64,000 bases of DNA from Anaerosporobacter mobilis DSM 15930 (GTDB lineage: Bacteria > Bacillota > Clostridia > Lachnospirales > Lachnospiraceae). Within the stretch, counting starts at the first letter, position 1. Each line of letters opens with the position of its first letter. The notes under the pieces were generated by a model. It was not told where the DNA came from and ran no database searches. It saw only the letters and a list, made by a program, of their open reading frames with translations. A program made the position numbers and the translations under genes. This document shows, piece after piece, positions 25,963-35,699 of the stretch. The stretch is from NCBI RefSeq assembly GCF_900142955.1, contig NZ_FRCP01000015.1:1-64000 (forward strand), written 5' to 3'.

Positions 25963-27966
25963 ATGCGCAATGTATTCACAACATTTTTGGATATTTCTCT
26001 ATCTGTCTCCATACTATTCCTGCTATTTAAACTCGTGGATTCCATACTTAAAACGCGGTATTCCATACGTTGGAAGCATCTTGCTTTCTTATTACTTGGT
26101 ATCCGTTTGCTCCTTCCTATTAATCTTGGAGTGATTACTTTACCTATACTGTCTCTGGACGATAGCTATCACAAAGAGTCACTGACAAACATAGCTCTAG
26201 ATTCAAACTTTAACGATTCCACTACCGATTTGATTAACCTTCCAGCCGCGAATAAGGAAGTTGCAAACACAGATTCTTCCTATCCACTCGATAGCCCTAA
26301 CAATTCCTTACTGGATTCCAATACAGATAAGGACTTATATAGTAAGAATCCATCAAAAACAGTCGATTCTTTTAGCATCACTAGGTTATACCAATCCATA
26401 AGAAACACATCATACGTTCCACTCATAATACTATGGCTAATAGGAACAATTATTTTTTTATTCTATCATCTATCTTCCTATATGGCATTTCACAGAAAAG
26501 TTAAATATACTGCAAAGACTACCGTTAATGCTACCTATCTAGACATTATGCAGGAGCAAAAAAATCAATTACATATTTCGAAAGATATTCAATTACTCAT
26601 CTATAATGATATTAGTTCTCCACTATTGCTTGGACTTCGTAACCCTTGTATTCTCTTACCGAACAACAATTACACAAAAGATCAAATCGCATTTATTATA
26701 AAACATGAACTTACACACTATAAGCATCATGATTTGTATATTAAATTGTTACTTATTGTCTCTAATGCCCTACATTGGTTTAATCCAATCATATACCTTC
26801 TTGTTAGGGAAGCTTCCTTAACCATGGAACTGTATTGTGACGAGAGTGTAACAGCAAAACAAACTCTTTCCTATCGAGAGCAGTACAGTCTGACATTGCT
26901 TCAGATAATGAAGGGCGGGAATTCCCATTCTCCGGCACTTCTCTCCACAGGTTTTACAAACTACGCAAAACCTATGAAAGAACGTTTTCTACATATTATG
27001 AATACTTCTACGAAAAAGAAGGGAAGTATCCTTATCATATTGTCCATTGCTATTATCTTAATTGGTAGTAATCTCACAACTGGAAAAACAGAAAAATCTG
27101 CACTTGCAGATACCACTCAAGACATTGAATTAGAGGACAAGAATATCAATACTAATGAGGCAGCAGAATCTTCTAGAGAAACTGAAACTATTACCAATAT
27201 TCTAATTCTTGGTCTAGATACAACCGGTTTTATGAATTCCGAGTATCCACCTAGACCAGATAGCATACTTCTATTAACACTAAACAAAGAGAAAAATACA
27301 GCCACCTTTAATACGATTCTTCGTGACATTCTAGTAGATATTCCTGGAGATAAAAAGAATAAGATTAGTAATGCCTATGTATTAGGTGGTGAAGAATTAA
27401 TGAAAACAACCCTTAACCAAAACTTTGGCATAACAATTGACCATAGTATTGCGATTGACATGAGTGGAGTAGAAAATTGTATCAACTTATTAGGAGGTAC
27501 TGAAGTTACACTGACCGCAGAAGAAGCTTCTTACCTAAATCAGACAAATTTCATCTCTAACAAAAGTAATCGTAATGTAGTAGAAGGCCTTCAAAACATG
27601 AATGGTAATCAAACCCTTGGTTATCTTAGACTTCGGTATGTGCCCACAGCAACGGGTGAAACGAATGATTACGGTCGTACCAAGCGTCTTATTCAAGTTA
27701 TAAAATCACTGGCGCAGAAGTTAAGTTCGAAGAACATGGAGCAAATACTTGAGATTGCAAAGAGCCTACTTCCAATGATCGTAACCGATATGTCCCCTGA
27801 GGAGATATTTGATTCCCTTGCGATATTACTGTCTTCTAGTAAGAACATGGATTATACTTGCATTCCACGACTTGAAGATTGCACTTCTTCCACTGAAAAT
27901 GGAATGTCAGTCTTAATACCAGATCTTGAACAATCACGTAATCTTTTTTCAGATTACTTACAATAA
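25963..27966 (+). CDS. BlaR1-like M56 metallopeptidase fused to a LytR-CpsA-Psr (LCP) domain
   Basis: The ATG at 25963 sits 10 nt after AAAGGAG; an upstream in-frame GTG is too close to it. The 667-aa product has M56-type transmembrane helices (about 11-26, 38-53, 152-170), a zinc peptidase region with HELTH (248-252) and downstream ELYCDE, and a fourth helix (354-371). After it, where BlaR1 or MecR1 carry a penicillin-binding sensor, lies an LCP domain (about 407-585): NILILGLDTTG, RPDSILLLTLN, ILRDILVDIPG and the Arg-rich NDYGRTKRLIQV. LCP domains bind polyprenyl-linked phosphosugars and transfer polymers to the wall. I infer an envelope-sensing protease whose sensor is LCP-derived; whether it has transferase activity is open. 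Confidence 0.9.
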   Translation: MRNVFTTFLDISLSVSILFLLFKLVDSILKTRYSIRWKHLAFLLLGIRLLLPINLGVITLPILSLDDSYHKESLTNIALDSNFNDSTTDLINLPAANKEVANTDSSYPLDSPNNSLLDSNTDKDLYSKNPSKTVDSFSITRLYQSIRNTSYVPLIILWLIGTIIFLFYHLSSYMAFHRKVKYTAKTTVNATYLDIMQEQKNQLHISKDIQLLIYNDISSPLLLGLRNPCILLPNNNYTKDQIAFIIKHELTHYKHHDLYIKLLLIVSNALHWFNPIIYLLVREASLTMELYCDESVTAKQTLSYREQYSLTLLQIMKGGNSHSPALLSTGFTNYAKPMKERFLHIMNTSTKKKGSILIILSIAIILIGSNLTTGKTEKSALADTTQDIELEDKNINTNEAAESSRETETITNILILGLDTTGFMNSEYPPRPDSILLLTLNKEKNTATFNTILRDILVDIPGDKKNKISNAYVLGGEELMKTTLNQNFGITIDHSIAIDMSGVENCINLLGGTEVTLTAEEASYLNQTNFISNKSNRNVVEGLQNMNGNQTLGYLRLRYVPTATGETNDYGRTKRLIQVIKSLAQKLSSKNMEQILEIAKSLLPMIVTDMSPEEIFDSLAILLSSSKNMDYTCIPRLEDCTSSTENGMSVLIPDLEQSRNLFSDYLQ

Positions 27967-28009
27967 TATTCTCTAGTTGAAAGTTAGTTAAGAAAAAGTT
28001 CACAATTTA

Positions 28010-28067
28010 AATATTGACCACATGGTCTGTTTTTGTTACAATCAAAACAGACTATGTGGTCAATATT
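28010..28067 (+). promoter_or_regulatory. Promoter with 24-bp inverted-repeat operator, upstream of the TetR gene
   Basis: Two 24-bp arms (28010-28033 and 28044-28067) are complementary with a single mismatch and are separated by 10 bp. The left arm contains TTGACC (28014-28019); after a 17-nt spacer, TACAAT (28037-28042) falls in the loop. The arrangement is that of a TetR-family autoregulatory operator. The arm core is GACCACAT-GTCTGTTTT. Confidence 0.88.
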
Positions 28068-28086
28068 ATTTTATGGAGATCAATTA

Positions 28087-28716
28087 ATGAAAAGAGAAGA
28101 AAAAAAACTAAAAAGCAGGCAGAAGATAATGATCGCTGCCATACAAGAGTTCGGCCACAAAAGCTATGGAGAAGCATCCCTCAACACCATTTGCGATACA
28201 GGTAATTTATCAAAGGGAATTATTTATCACTATTTTTCAGACAAGGATGAATTATACCTTGCTTGTGTGAAGGAATGCTTTGATGAACTGACAAGTTTTC
28301 TGAATCGGGATGACTATGATTTTGCCGATTTTCAAAAAGGGATTAACAACTACCTTTCAGCAAGGTATCAATTTTTTCAGCAATATCCCCATTATAGTCA
28401 CCTCTTTTTTAGCACGTTTTTACAGCCGCCTGCACACCTAATTCAACAAATAAAAGAACTAAGAAAAGACTTTGACGTACAAAACACTCGTTATTATGAA
28501 ACTGCGCTTGCGCATATTACTCTTCGTGAAAACGTCACTAAAGAAGAAGCCATGGAGTATTTCTTTATCTTCCAAGAGATGTTCAATGGATATTATCAAA
28601 GCAGGGCCTATGAAAACACAGATTTCAATTCGCTCATAAAGGATCACGAAATGAAGCTATCTAAATTATTAAATATGATGCTTTATGGTATTACTAAGGA
28701 GGACTCCAAATTATGA
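28087..28716 (+). CDS. TetR/AcrR family regulator
   Basis: The ATG at 28087, 8 nt after GGAG, gives a 209-aa protein; earlier in-frame ATGs lie inside the promoter and operator. The N-terminal HTH is typical (RQKIMIAAIQEFGHKSYGEASLNTICDTGNLSKGIIYHYFSDKDELYLAC), followed by a helical ligand-binding domain of unknown specificity. Its stop overlaps the antiporter start by 4 bp (ATGA), and a large inverted repeat covers its promoter, so it very probably represses itself and the antiporter. Confidence 0.92.
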   Translation: MKREEKKLKSRQKIMIAAIQEFGHKSYGEASLNTICDTGNLSKGIIYHYFSDKDELYLACVKECFDELTSFLNRDDYDFADFQKGINNYLSARYQFFQQYPHYSHLFFSTFLQPPAHLIQQIKELRKDFDVQNTRYYETALAHITLRENVTKEEAMEYFFIFQEMFNGYYQSRAYENTDFNSLIKDHEMKLSKLLNMMLYGITKEDSKL

Positions 28717-29963
28717 TTCTATTAATACTTCGGCTTTTGTCCGCAATTGCTATCGCGTTTCTTGTGGGAAAGCTTGTGTCAAAAATCAAGCTTCCCGCGA
28801 TTTTAGGGTGGCTTCTTACCGGTATGCTTCTCGGCCCACACGCAATTGGGCTTATGAACAATACTCTTCTAGATTCACCATGGTATCACTCCATCGTCAA
28901 TATATTAGAATGCGCTGTTGGTCTTCTAATAGGTACAGAGCTGGTTTGGAATAAAATAAAGAAATCTGGAAAGCAAATTATTATCACAACTCTGACGCAG
29001 TCACTTGGAACCTTTTTTCTCGTGTCCTTGGTATTCGGCATCGTTTTCTATTTTACCGATGTACCTGTTTATCTTGGTGTAATCTTTGGTGGTATCGCAC
29101 TTGCCACTGCACCAGCACCCGCACTTTCCATTGTGAATGAGTTTAAAACGGATGGTCCTGTTACAAGGACCTTGATTCCCATGGCAGCACTCGACGATAT
29201 GGTAGGTGTTGTTGTATTCTTTTCAACCATATCAATTATTTCAGCGAATATTTCTGAAAACAAGTTGCCTGTATACATGATTTTGCTAGTTGTCCTACTA
29301 CCCATTCTCATTGGTATTGTAACCGGTCTTCTTGCAGGTTTGCTATTAAAAAAGGAACGGTCAACTTCGGCGTCTCTGGCATTACTATTGGGAACTCTCT
29401 TACTTGCATGGGGCGTTGGTTTTATCTGTAATTCACTGTTGTTGCCGAAACCTGTATTGAACTTCATGATTATTGGTATGGCATTCTCCGCAACCTTTGC
29501 CAACATGATTAGTGAAAAGCGTTTGGAGCAAATCATGCATGATTTTAACCCTATTTTGGGCTTTTCCATGATTGTTGTAATTCTGAATCTTGGTGCACCT
29601 CTGGATTATCATTTGATTTTAGGCGCAGGCTTGTTTACTGCGATTTATATACTTGCTAGAGCAGCCGGTAAATACGGTGGAAGTTACTTCGGTGCGCGTA
29701 TAACCCATTCCTCCGAAACAGTAAGGAAATATTTAGGCTTGACGTTACTTCCACATTCTGGTGTTTCTCTGGTATTTACCGGGATTGCCGTTTCTGTTTT
29801 GAGCGTTCCTGCACCCGAATGTGCTAAAATCATTCAAGGTACCATTGCTGCCGCAGCCGTTATAAATGAAGTAATTGCCGTAATCATATCAAAGAAGGCC
29901 TTCGAATGGGCTGGAGAATTTCATAAACGTGAAGAAATCCCAAATTTACAAGGTGATTTATAG
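28713..29963 (+). CDS. Cation:proton antiporter (CPA2/KefB-NapA family)
   Basis: The 416-aa protein has about twelve transmembrane helices. Family features are the N-terminal KIKLPAILGWLLTGMLLGP, the helix-break region GGIALATAPAPALSIVNEF and the paired acidic PMAALDDMVGVVVFFS segment (the ion-binding Asp pair of CPA2 antiporters). There is no C-terminal RCK/TrkA_N domain, so it is the short form. Ion specificity (Na+ or K+) cannot be told. It is co-transcribed with the TetR gene. The two-gene unit reads as slightly more GC-rich in the antiporter than its neighbours, which may reflect transfer; I did not compute this. Confidence 0.88.
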   Translation: MILLILRLLSAIAIAFLVGKLVSKIKLPAILGWLLTGMLLGPHAIGLMNNTLLDSPWYHSIVNILECAVGLLIGTELVWNKIKKSGKQIIITTLTQSLGTFFLVSLVFGIVFYFTDVPVYLGVIFGGIALATAPAPALSIVNEFKTDGPVTRTLIPMAALDDMVGVVVFFSTISIISANISENKLPVYMILLVVLLPILIGIVTGLLAGLLLKKERSTSASLALLLGTLLLAWGVGFICNSLLLPKPVLNFMIIGMAFSATFANMISEKRLEQIMHDFNPILGFSMIVVILNLGAPLDYHLILGAGLFTAIYILARAAGKYGGSYFGARITHSSETVRKYLGLTLLPHSGVSLVFTGIAVSVLSVPAPECAKIIQGTIAAAAVINEVIAVIISKKAFEWAGEFHKREEIPNLQGDL

Positions 29964-30020
29964 AAGCCTCAGACAAATTATTATTATACTTTGGAAGGAT
30001 TATGAACGAAATAGACAGTA

Positions 30021-30060
30021 AAAATGACATTAAGCCAAATTGGTTTCATGTCATTTTTTA
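30021..30060 (+). terminator. Rho-independent terminator
   Basis: aaaatgacat pairs with atgtcatttt around a loop that holds a smaller aagccaaattggttt stem, followed by a T-run. It lies about 60 bp past the antiporter stop. Confidence 0.85.
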
Positions 30061-30177
30061 TAGTGTTACTTCAAAAAAGTACACCGATAAAGGCTTCTGA
30101 TTCATTCAAAAGTATAAAATCAAACTGGCACTGTTACTTTTTCCTTTTCTGTCCCTTTTAATTATGCCAAATATTTA

Positions 30178-30194
30178 TTATAGTTAAACTATAA
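30178..30194. promoter_or_regulatory. 17-bp palindrome upstream of ECF S component gene
   Basis: TTATAGTT-A-AACTATAA is a perfect 8+1+8 palindrome, 79 bp upstream of the start at 30273. It could be an operator. I could not assign a promoter with certainty or recognise a riboswitch in the 29964-30272 gap. Confidence 0.45.
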
Positions 30195-30272
30195 ATTTCC
30201 CCAATTTTTCTGGTGGATTGAAACTTGCAAGTATAGTTATGAAATAAATTATTAGTATATTAGGAGGATTCT

Positions 30273-30791
30273 ATGAAAAACAATACAAAAAAACTCGTAT
30301 TCGCTGCACTGATGGCTGCTCTTACATATGTAGCAACAATAATTATTCAAATCCCAAGCCCGACAAATGGCTACATCCATATGGGCGATGGTCTTGTTTT
30401 CCTATCTGGTGCCTTACTTGGACCTCTATATGGAGGATTAGCTGCTGGTATTGGTTCTATGTTTGTTGACTTACTGTCCGGTTATACCCATTATGTAGTA
30501 GGAACTTTCCTTATTAAGATGTTAGCTGCCATGGCTTGTGGTTTCTTATGTAAGCACCTCACTACTACTATTAAGAATCCAATTCCGCGTACCCTAATCA
30601 GTGGTTTGTCGGGAGCACTTATAATTGTGGTTGGGTATTTCTTGTATGAAAGTCTCTATCTTGGTTACGGATTTGCCGCTGCTTCCGGTGTACTAGGCAA
30701 TATTGCTCAAACGGTTTTTGGAACTATAACGGTTACTATCCTTTACCCCTTATTAATGAAAGCAAATATTCAACGTATTATGAATGAGTAA
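30273..30791 (+). CDS. ECF transporter S component
   Basis: The 172-aa membrane protein has six predicted helices and features of vitamin-specific ECF S components: the basic KLVFAALMAALTYVATI start, then YIHMGDGLVFLSGALLGPLYGGLAAGIG and the small-residue helix surfaces that dock to EcfT. It would bind a vitamin or precursor and share EcfA/T encoded elsewhere. The HMGD motif and loop lengths recall hydroxymethylpyrimidine, pantothenate or queuosine-type S components, but the substrate is not determined. Its start follows AGGAGG at 5 nt. It stands alone. Confidence 0.8.
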   Translation: MKNNTKKLVFAALMAALTYVATIIIQIPSPTNGYIHMGDGLVFLSGALLGPLYGGLAAGIGSMFVDLLSGYTHYVVGTFLIKMLAAMACGFLCKHLTTTIKNPIPRTLISGLSGALIIVVGYFLYESLYLGYGFAAASGVLGNIAQTVFGTITVTILYPLLMKANIQRIMNE

Positions 30792-30851
30792 CTGGTTAGG
30801 GTTATCACGTGCGATGTTTGAGTACGTACTATTTATAATACATTAGATATC

Positions 30852-30920
30852 AATAAAGAATCGCCTTACAACATCTTGCGAGCTTAGAGCCTGCTAGAAA
30901 GTTTTAAGACGATTCTTATT
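30852..30920. terminator. Bidirectional terminator-like hairpin
   Basis: aataaagaatcg-c-ctta (left) pairs with taag-a-cgattctt-att (right) around a long loop. It lies between the convergent ECF S component and recQ genes. Confidence 0.6.
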
Positions 30921-30973
30921 ACTATTAAAGTATTTGGTTACCAATACACATTTTCGTAGTGAATTGATTCCGA

Positions 30974-32806
30974 TTATCTTTCCCTGCTTTTATATTCCTT
31001 AATTGCAAGCAAAAACCTTTCACCGTATCTCTCGTATTTCACTTCACCAACACCCGATACAGTCAGCATCTCTTCCTTTGTCTCTGGCATAACGCTGCAC
31101 ATATCCACTAATGATTTGTCTGCAAAAACCAAATATGGTGGAACTTTCTCTTCTTTGGCAATTGTTGTTCGGATCTGTCTTAGTAATTCGAACAATTCGT
31201 CACTAATATCTACACGGCTATGCACCTTCTTCTTCGCTTGTTTCGAAGGCTTCTTCTCTTCTTCTGCAGCTATTTTCATCCATATTGGTTCTGTTGCTTC
31301 TAGAATTTCACCTGCCAATTCTCCTAACATAACAACTGGATATTGTGAATCCGATAACACTAGATATTCTCTATGAATCAAATGATTAATAATCTGTCGT
31401 AATCTAGCAACAGTAGTATCTGTAATACTTGCAAATTGCGAATTCTCATCCATTCGATATTGTTGAATCTTAGCATTCTTACTACCATGTACCGTATCAA
31501 GAATCACAGTTATTCCAAAACGTTCTCTACATTCTTTTACACAGGTAACAATAGCTTTAGCTGGTTTTGTAATATCCATTGTCTCAAACTGAGTTAAACA
31601 ATTTGAACAATTTCCACAATACGGATCCCCCTTTTCCCCAAAGTATTGCAATACATATTCCCGCAAGCAATCTGTTGTTGTGCAATAAAACGTCATCTGC
31701 TTCAAGCGTTGGCGATCACGTCGGTTTACTAACTCTTGTGTTGCATAATCAAGGGCTTCATTATCTCGATTCTGATCTATTAAAAATTGATTCATAATAA
31801 CATCTTGACCATTGAATAGAAGGATACACTCTGCTGGCTCACCGTCTCTTCCAGCTCTACCCGCTTCTTGATAATAGCTTTCTATATTCTTTGGCATGTT
31901 ATAATGTATTACATAACTAACATTAGATTTGTCAATTCCCATTCCGAAAGCATTCGTAGCCACCATAACTGGCTTTGTATCGTATATGAAATCATCTTGA
32001 TTTTGTATTCTTTCATTATCAGAAAGACCTGCATGATATCTGGTAACCTGTACCCCTTCTCGCTGCAATCTCTCACTAACTTCTTCTACCGTTTTTCTTG
32101 TAAGACAGTAGATAATCCCACTCTTATCCAAATTGGTACTCACATAATTTCGTACATATTCATATTTGTCATTGGGTTTTACAACTTGATAGGATAGGTT
32201 CTTACGATCAAAACCTGTAATTAATAGTTGGGGATTTCTAAGTTTTAGAATCTTAATGATATCTTCTTGAACCTCTATCGTAGCTGTGGCAGTGAATGCA
32301 CTAACCACTGGACGTCTTGCTAACTGATCAATGAACTCTACAACCTTAAGATAACTAGGTCTGAAATCTTGTCCCCATTGTGATACACAATGTGCCTCGT
32401 CGATACTAATCATAGAGATATCCGCTTCTAAGGCAAAGGACAAGAACTCGTCTGTCGTTAATCGTTCCGGTGCTACATAGATAATCTTATATCGTCCTTG
32501 CCTAGCATAAGATAATGCAAGACAGTATTGATTATAAGTTAGTGAACTGTTTAGGTAAGCCGCATGAATACCCGCTTGATTTAAAGCCCCTACCTGATCC
32601 TTCATTAATGAAATCAGTGGAGATATAACTATCGTAATTCCTTGCATTACTAAGGCTGGAATCTGATAACAGATTGATTTACCTGCTCCTGTTGGCATAA
32701 TTCCAAGAGTATCCTGCCCCTTAAGGATACTATCAATCAATACTTCCTGACCTTCTCGAAAGGAATCATAGCCAAAATACTTTTTTAAAACCTCATATTT
32801 ATTCAT
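30974..32806 (-). CDS. recQ: ATP-dependent DNA helicase RecQ
   Basis: The start at MNKYEVLKKY has AAAGGA 6 nt upstream and gives 610 aa; an in-frame ATG 18 nt earlier is poorly placed. Domains in order are helicase (Walker A PTGAGKSICYQ; DEAH box SIDEAHCVSQWG; motif VI HYNMPKNIESYYQEAGRAGRDG), a RQC zinc-binding region with four cysteines (CLREYVLQYFGEKGDPYCGNCSNC) and a C-terminal HRDC domain (about 530-605). It unwinds DNA 3' to 5' in recombination and fork repair. The complete domain set makes the call secure. It may be followed by a long-loop hairpin terminator. Confidence 0.97.
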   Translation of the reverse strand: MNKYEVLKKYFGYDSFREGQEVLIDSILKGQDTLGIMPTGAGKSICYQIPALVMQGITIVISPLISLMKDQVGALNQAGIHAAYLNSSLTYNQYCLALSYARQGRYKIIYVAPERLTTDEFLSFALEADISMISIDEAHCVSQWGQDFRPSYLKVVEFIDQLARRPVVSAFTATATIEVQEDIIKILKLRNPQLLITGFDRKNLSYQVVKPNDKYEYVRNYVSTNLDKSGIIYCLTRKTVEEVSERLQREGVQVTRYHAGLSDNERIQNQDDFIYDTKPVMVATNAFGMGIDKSNVSYVIHYNMPKNIESYYQEAGRAGRDGEPAECILLFNGQDVIMNQFLIDQNRDNEALDYATQELVNRRDRQRLKQMTFYCTTTDCLREYVLQYFGEKGDPYCGNCSNCLTQFETMDITKPAKAIVTCVKECRERFGITVILDTVHGSKNAKIQQYRMDENSQFASITDTTVARLRQIINHLIHREYLVLSDSQYPVVMLGELAGEILEATEPIWMKIAAEEEKKPSKQAKKKVHSRVDISDELFELLRQIRTTIAKEEKVPPYLVFADKSLVDMCSVMPETKEEMLTVSGVGEVKYERYGERFLLAIKEYKSRER

Positions 32807-32877
32807 CTCAAATCCTTTCATCAATTAATAAAAATCTAATAAAACTTTAGGCAAATCCAAAACTCATCCGCATTTGT

Positions 32878-33744
32878 TTAACCAATAATCTTAGAGATAT
32901 TATGATAGATGCTACTAGCTACTTCTGGCTTATTCATCGAATAAACATGAACTGCATTCACTCCATTAGCATACAAATCAATGATTTGATCTGTGGCATA
33001 TGCTATTCCAGCCTGTTCCATCGCTTCTTTGTTATCACCAAACTTTTCAACGATAGCTTTAAATCTCTGCGGTAAGACAGTACCTGATAATTCGCATATT
33101 CTCTTTATTTGACCAGGATTCGTTACAGGCATGATTCCAGCAATCACAGGAACTGTAATACCTGCTTCCCTTAACTGATATAGATAATTATATAAGATAT
33201 TGTTATCAAAAAACATCTGCGTTGTTAAAAAATCACAACCTGCATCTACCTTTTCTTTCAGATAAACGATGTCTTCTTTTCTGTTCGCAGCTTCCACATG
33301 TCCCTCTGGATAACAAGCAGCCCCTATACAAAAATCTCCATAACTCCTAATTACTTGTACTAGTTCAGAGGCATATTGATACTCCTCCCCACCTGCAATC
33401 TCTCTTCCTGCTACTCGGTCTCCCCGTAGTGCTAATATATTCTCGATACCTTGTTCTTTCAGCTTACCTAATTGATTCGCTACTTCCTCTTTCGTTGAAG
33501 ATGCACAGGTCAAATGCGCTAAAGGAGTTACTCCACAACTGTTATATAGCTTTGCTGCAATATCAACAGTATGTTTACTCGTTCCACCACCAGCACCGTA
33601 TGTTACACTCATAAAGGCCGGCTTAAGCTTAGCTATCTTAATCGTTGCTTCTTCCACTTTCATATAATCACTATCTTTTTTAGGCGGAAAAACTTCAAAT
33701 GATAATGTTGGTTGTTTTTTATTTAATATATCTTTAATTTTCAT
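32878..33744 (-). CDS. metF: Methylenetetrahydrofolate reductase
   Basis: The 288-aa flavoenzyme makes 5-methyl-THF for methionine synthesis (or runs in the one-carbon branch of anaerobes). Visible motifs are TLSFEVFPPKKDSD, SVTYGAGGGTSKHTVDIA, ALRGDR, AACYPEGHVEA, FLTTQMFFDNN and PVIAGIMPV. No regulatory C-terminal domain is present, as normal for bacterial MetF. It appears to be monocistronic with its own promoter (33797-33825). The AbgT-type transporter encoded divergently may import folate catabolites, a possible functional link. Confidence 0.95.
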   Translation of the reverse strand: MKIKDILNKKQPTLSFEVFPPKKDSDYMKVEEATIKIAKLKPAFMSVTYGAGGGTSKHTVDIAAKLYNSCGVTPLAHLTCASSTKEEVANQLGKLKEQGIENILALRGDRVAGREIAGGEEYQYASELVQVIRSYGDFCIGAACYPEGHVEAANRKEDIVYLKEKVDAGCDFLTTQMFFDNNILYNYLYQLREAGITVPVIAGIMPVTNPGQIKRICELSGTVLPQRFKAIVEKFGDNKEAMEQAGIAYATDQIIDLYANGVNAVHVYSMNKPEVASSIYHNISKIIG

Positions 33745-33796
33745 TTTGACTTATACTCCTCATTCAATAGTATGGTATCGGTTATTGCTACCTTGT

Positions 33797-33825
33797 ATTA
33801 TACCGTTTTTTCGCATCTTTTTCCA
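33797..33825 (-). promoter_or_regulatory. Probable metF promoter
   Basis: Minus-strand TGGAAA (33820-33825), 17-nt spacer and TATAAT (33797-33802). The -10 box is consensus and the -35 weak. It would give a leader of about 45 nt, too short for a SAM riboswitch. The remaining 33830-34127 gap is very AT-rich with no gene seen. Confidence 0.5.
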
Positions 33826-34127
33826 TAATGATTTATACTTCTTCATCATTTTGCAAGAAAACGGATTCATTCTTGCATTTCGACATTCTATTATCATAGT
33901 AATTTTTCTCAAAATTTAATTTATTTTACTTTTTTATATATTCTTTTCTTGTTTTTTGCGTTTTTTTATGATTATTTTTCTCTATTTTTACTCATAAAGA
34001 AAATTGTACCATAATTGGAATAATTGTCACATTGCGAATTCTGTCGTTTTCCTTGATTATATATATATATGTGACCTAAAATAAATAACTTCTATTGTGT
34101 TAATTTAAAAGAAAAGGTAGGAAATTA

Positions 34128-35675
34128 ATGAAAAATAACAAAGAAACAAAACAGACGAAAGTATCCATTATTGAGCGCGTTGGTTCTAAGATACCTGATC
34201 CCGTGATCATCTTCATCTGCTTATATGCCTTTGTAATGATAATTACAGGATTATTCGGAGGTTCAACATTCGAAACTCTTGGTCAAGATGGTTCTAATGT
34301 GGTCTATGAAATCAAAAACATGTTCCATACTGAAAACGTACTTTGGATCTTTAACAATGCACTCTTAACGAACTGGTTAGCATATGCAGGGGGTATCCTT
34401 GGTACTATTCTTATCGTAATGTTCGGTATTGGTATCGCGGAAGAATCTGGTCTTCTAGCAGCATTAATTCGTAAGATTGGTGGTAATATATCTCAACGTT
34501 TGTTACCTTACTTATTAGTATTCTTAGGTATTATGAGTAATATCGCTACAGATGCTGGATACATTATCTTAATTCCACTTGCAGGTTTATTGTATCTTGG
34601 ACTAAAGAAAAACCCCTTAATTGGTATGTTCGCTGCATTCGCTGGTGTATCAGCTGGTTTTAGTGCTAACTTAGTTCCAGCTACTGTGGTTGATATCATT
34701 ATCGGAAAAAACGCACAAGTATTTGCTGAAAGTCAAGGTGTTCCTTTTGTATCTTACTTAGGAAAATCAATCAACCCATTCATGATGCACTACATCTTCA
34801 TGATTGCATCAACCGTATTGTTAGTGTTGCTTGGCGGTTTTGTCACAAATCGTTTTATTCGTCCTAAGTTCGAAAAGATAGATTATATAGTTCCAAAAGA
34901 TTTCCAAATTAACGAGTATGGTGTAACAAAAGAAGAAACTAAGGCTCTTAGATGGGCAGGTCTCGGATTCATATCATCCCTTGCTATCTGTGTAATCATT
35001 GCAATGGGACCACTTGCTACTTACGTAGATGATGCTGGCCAGAAAGTAATGCCTTTCCTTGACAATATCATCTTATTAATCACATTCGTATTCTTCACAA
35101 GTGGTTTATTCTATGGTATCGCAATAGGTAAATTCAAAAAATCAAACGACGTTGTTACTGCAATGTCAAAACAAATCGGTGGAATGGGATATGTTATCGT
35201 TCTTACATTCTTCAGTTATAACTTCTTAGCGTTGTTAACTTACAGTAATATTGGTACGTATATTACTTATCTTGGCGCTAACTTACTTGAAGTATTGAAT
35301 CTTTCAAGTTCTCCAACACTATTAATTATTGCTTTTATTATCATCACAGCAATCATCAACCTTTTTGTTGGTGGCCTTACTACCAAATGGATGTTACTTG
35401 GACCAATCTTCATTCCAATGTTATACCAAGCTAATAGTAATATGACACCAGACGTTGTTGCTGCTGCTTACCGATTAGCAGATTCTTCAACAAATATCAT
35501 AACACCACTTATGAGCTATGCGGGTGTTGTTTTAATCTACATGAGAAAATATAAAGAAGATTTCACTGTCGGTAACTTAATTACAGCTATGTTACCATAT
35601 TCAATTACATTCTTAATTAGCTGGACATTATTATTACTCGCATTTATCGGATTCAAGATTCCACTAGGATTCTAG
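34128..35675 (+). CDS. abgT: AbgT family transporter
   Basis: The 515-aa polytopic protein has the AbgT pattern: N-terminal IIERVGSKIPDPVIIFICLYAFV, the GTILIVMFGIGIAEESGLLAALIRK helix, SNIATDAGYIILIPLAGLLY, GFSANLVPATVVDII and the C-terminal LADSSTNIITPLMSYAGVVLIYM. AbgT carriers import p-aminobenzoyl-glutamate or export sulfonamide-like compounds. The neighbouring metF suggests a folate-scavenging role. It is a single gene in a long AT-rich intergenic context; the start follows AGGAAATTA. Confidence 0.9.
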   Translation: MKNNKETKQTKVSIIERVGSKIPDPVIIFICLYAFVMIITGLFGGSTFETLGQDGSNVVYEIKNMFHTENVLWIFNNALLTNWLAYAGGILGTILIVMFGIGIAEESGLLAALIRKIGGNISQRLLPYLLVFLGIMSNIATDAGYIILIPLAGLLYLGLKKNPLIGMFAAFAGVSAGFSANLVPATVVDIIIGKNAQVFAESQGVPFVSYLGKSINPFMMHYIFMIASTVLLVLLGGFVTNRFIRPKFEKIDYIVPKDFQINEYGVTKEETKALRWAGLGFISSLAICVIIAMGPLATYVDDAGQKVMPFLDNIILLITFVFFTSGLFYGIAIGKFKKSNDVVTAMSKQIGGMGYVIVLTFFSYNFLALLTYSNIGTYITYLGANLLEVLNLSSSPTLLIIAFIIITAIINLFVGGLTTKWMLLGPIFIPMLYQANSNMTPDVVAAAYRLADSSTNIITPLMSYAGVVLIYMRKYKEDFTVGNLITAMLPYSITFLISWTLLLLAFIGFKIPLGF

Positions 35676-35699
35676 ATTGGATCTAGACAATAGAAGATA

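Noticed and set aside
28033..28086. Upstream starts of the TetR gene
   Set aside because: They lie within the operator/promoter and lack a ribosome-binding site.
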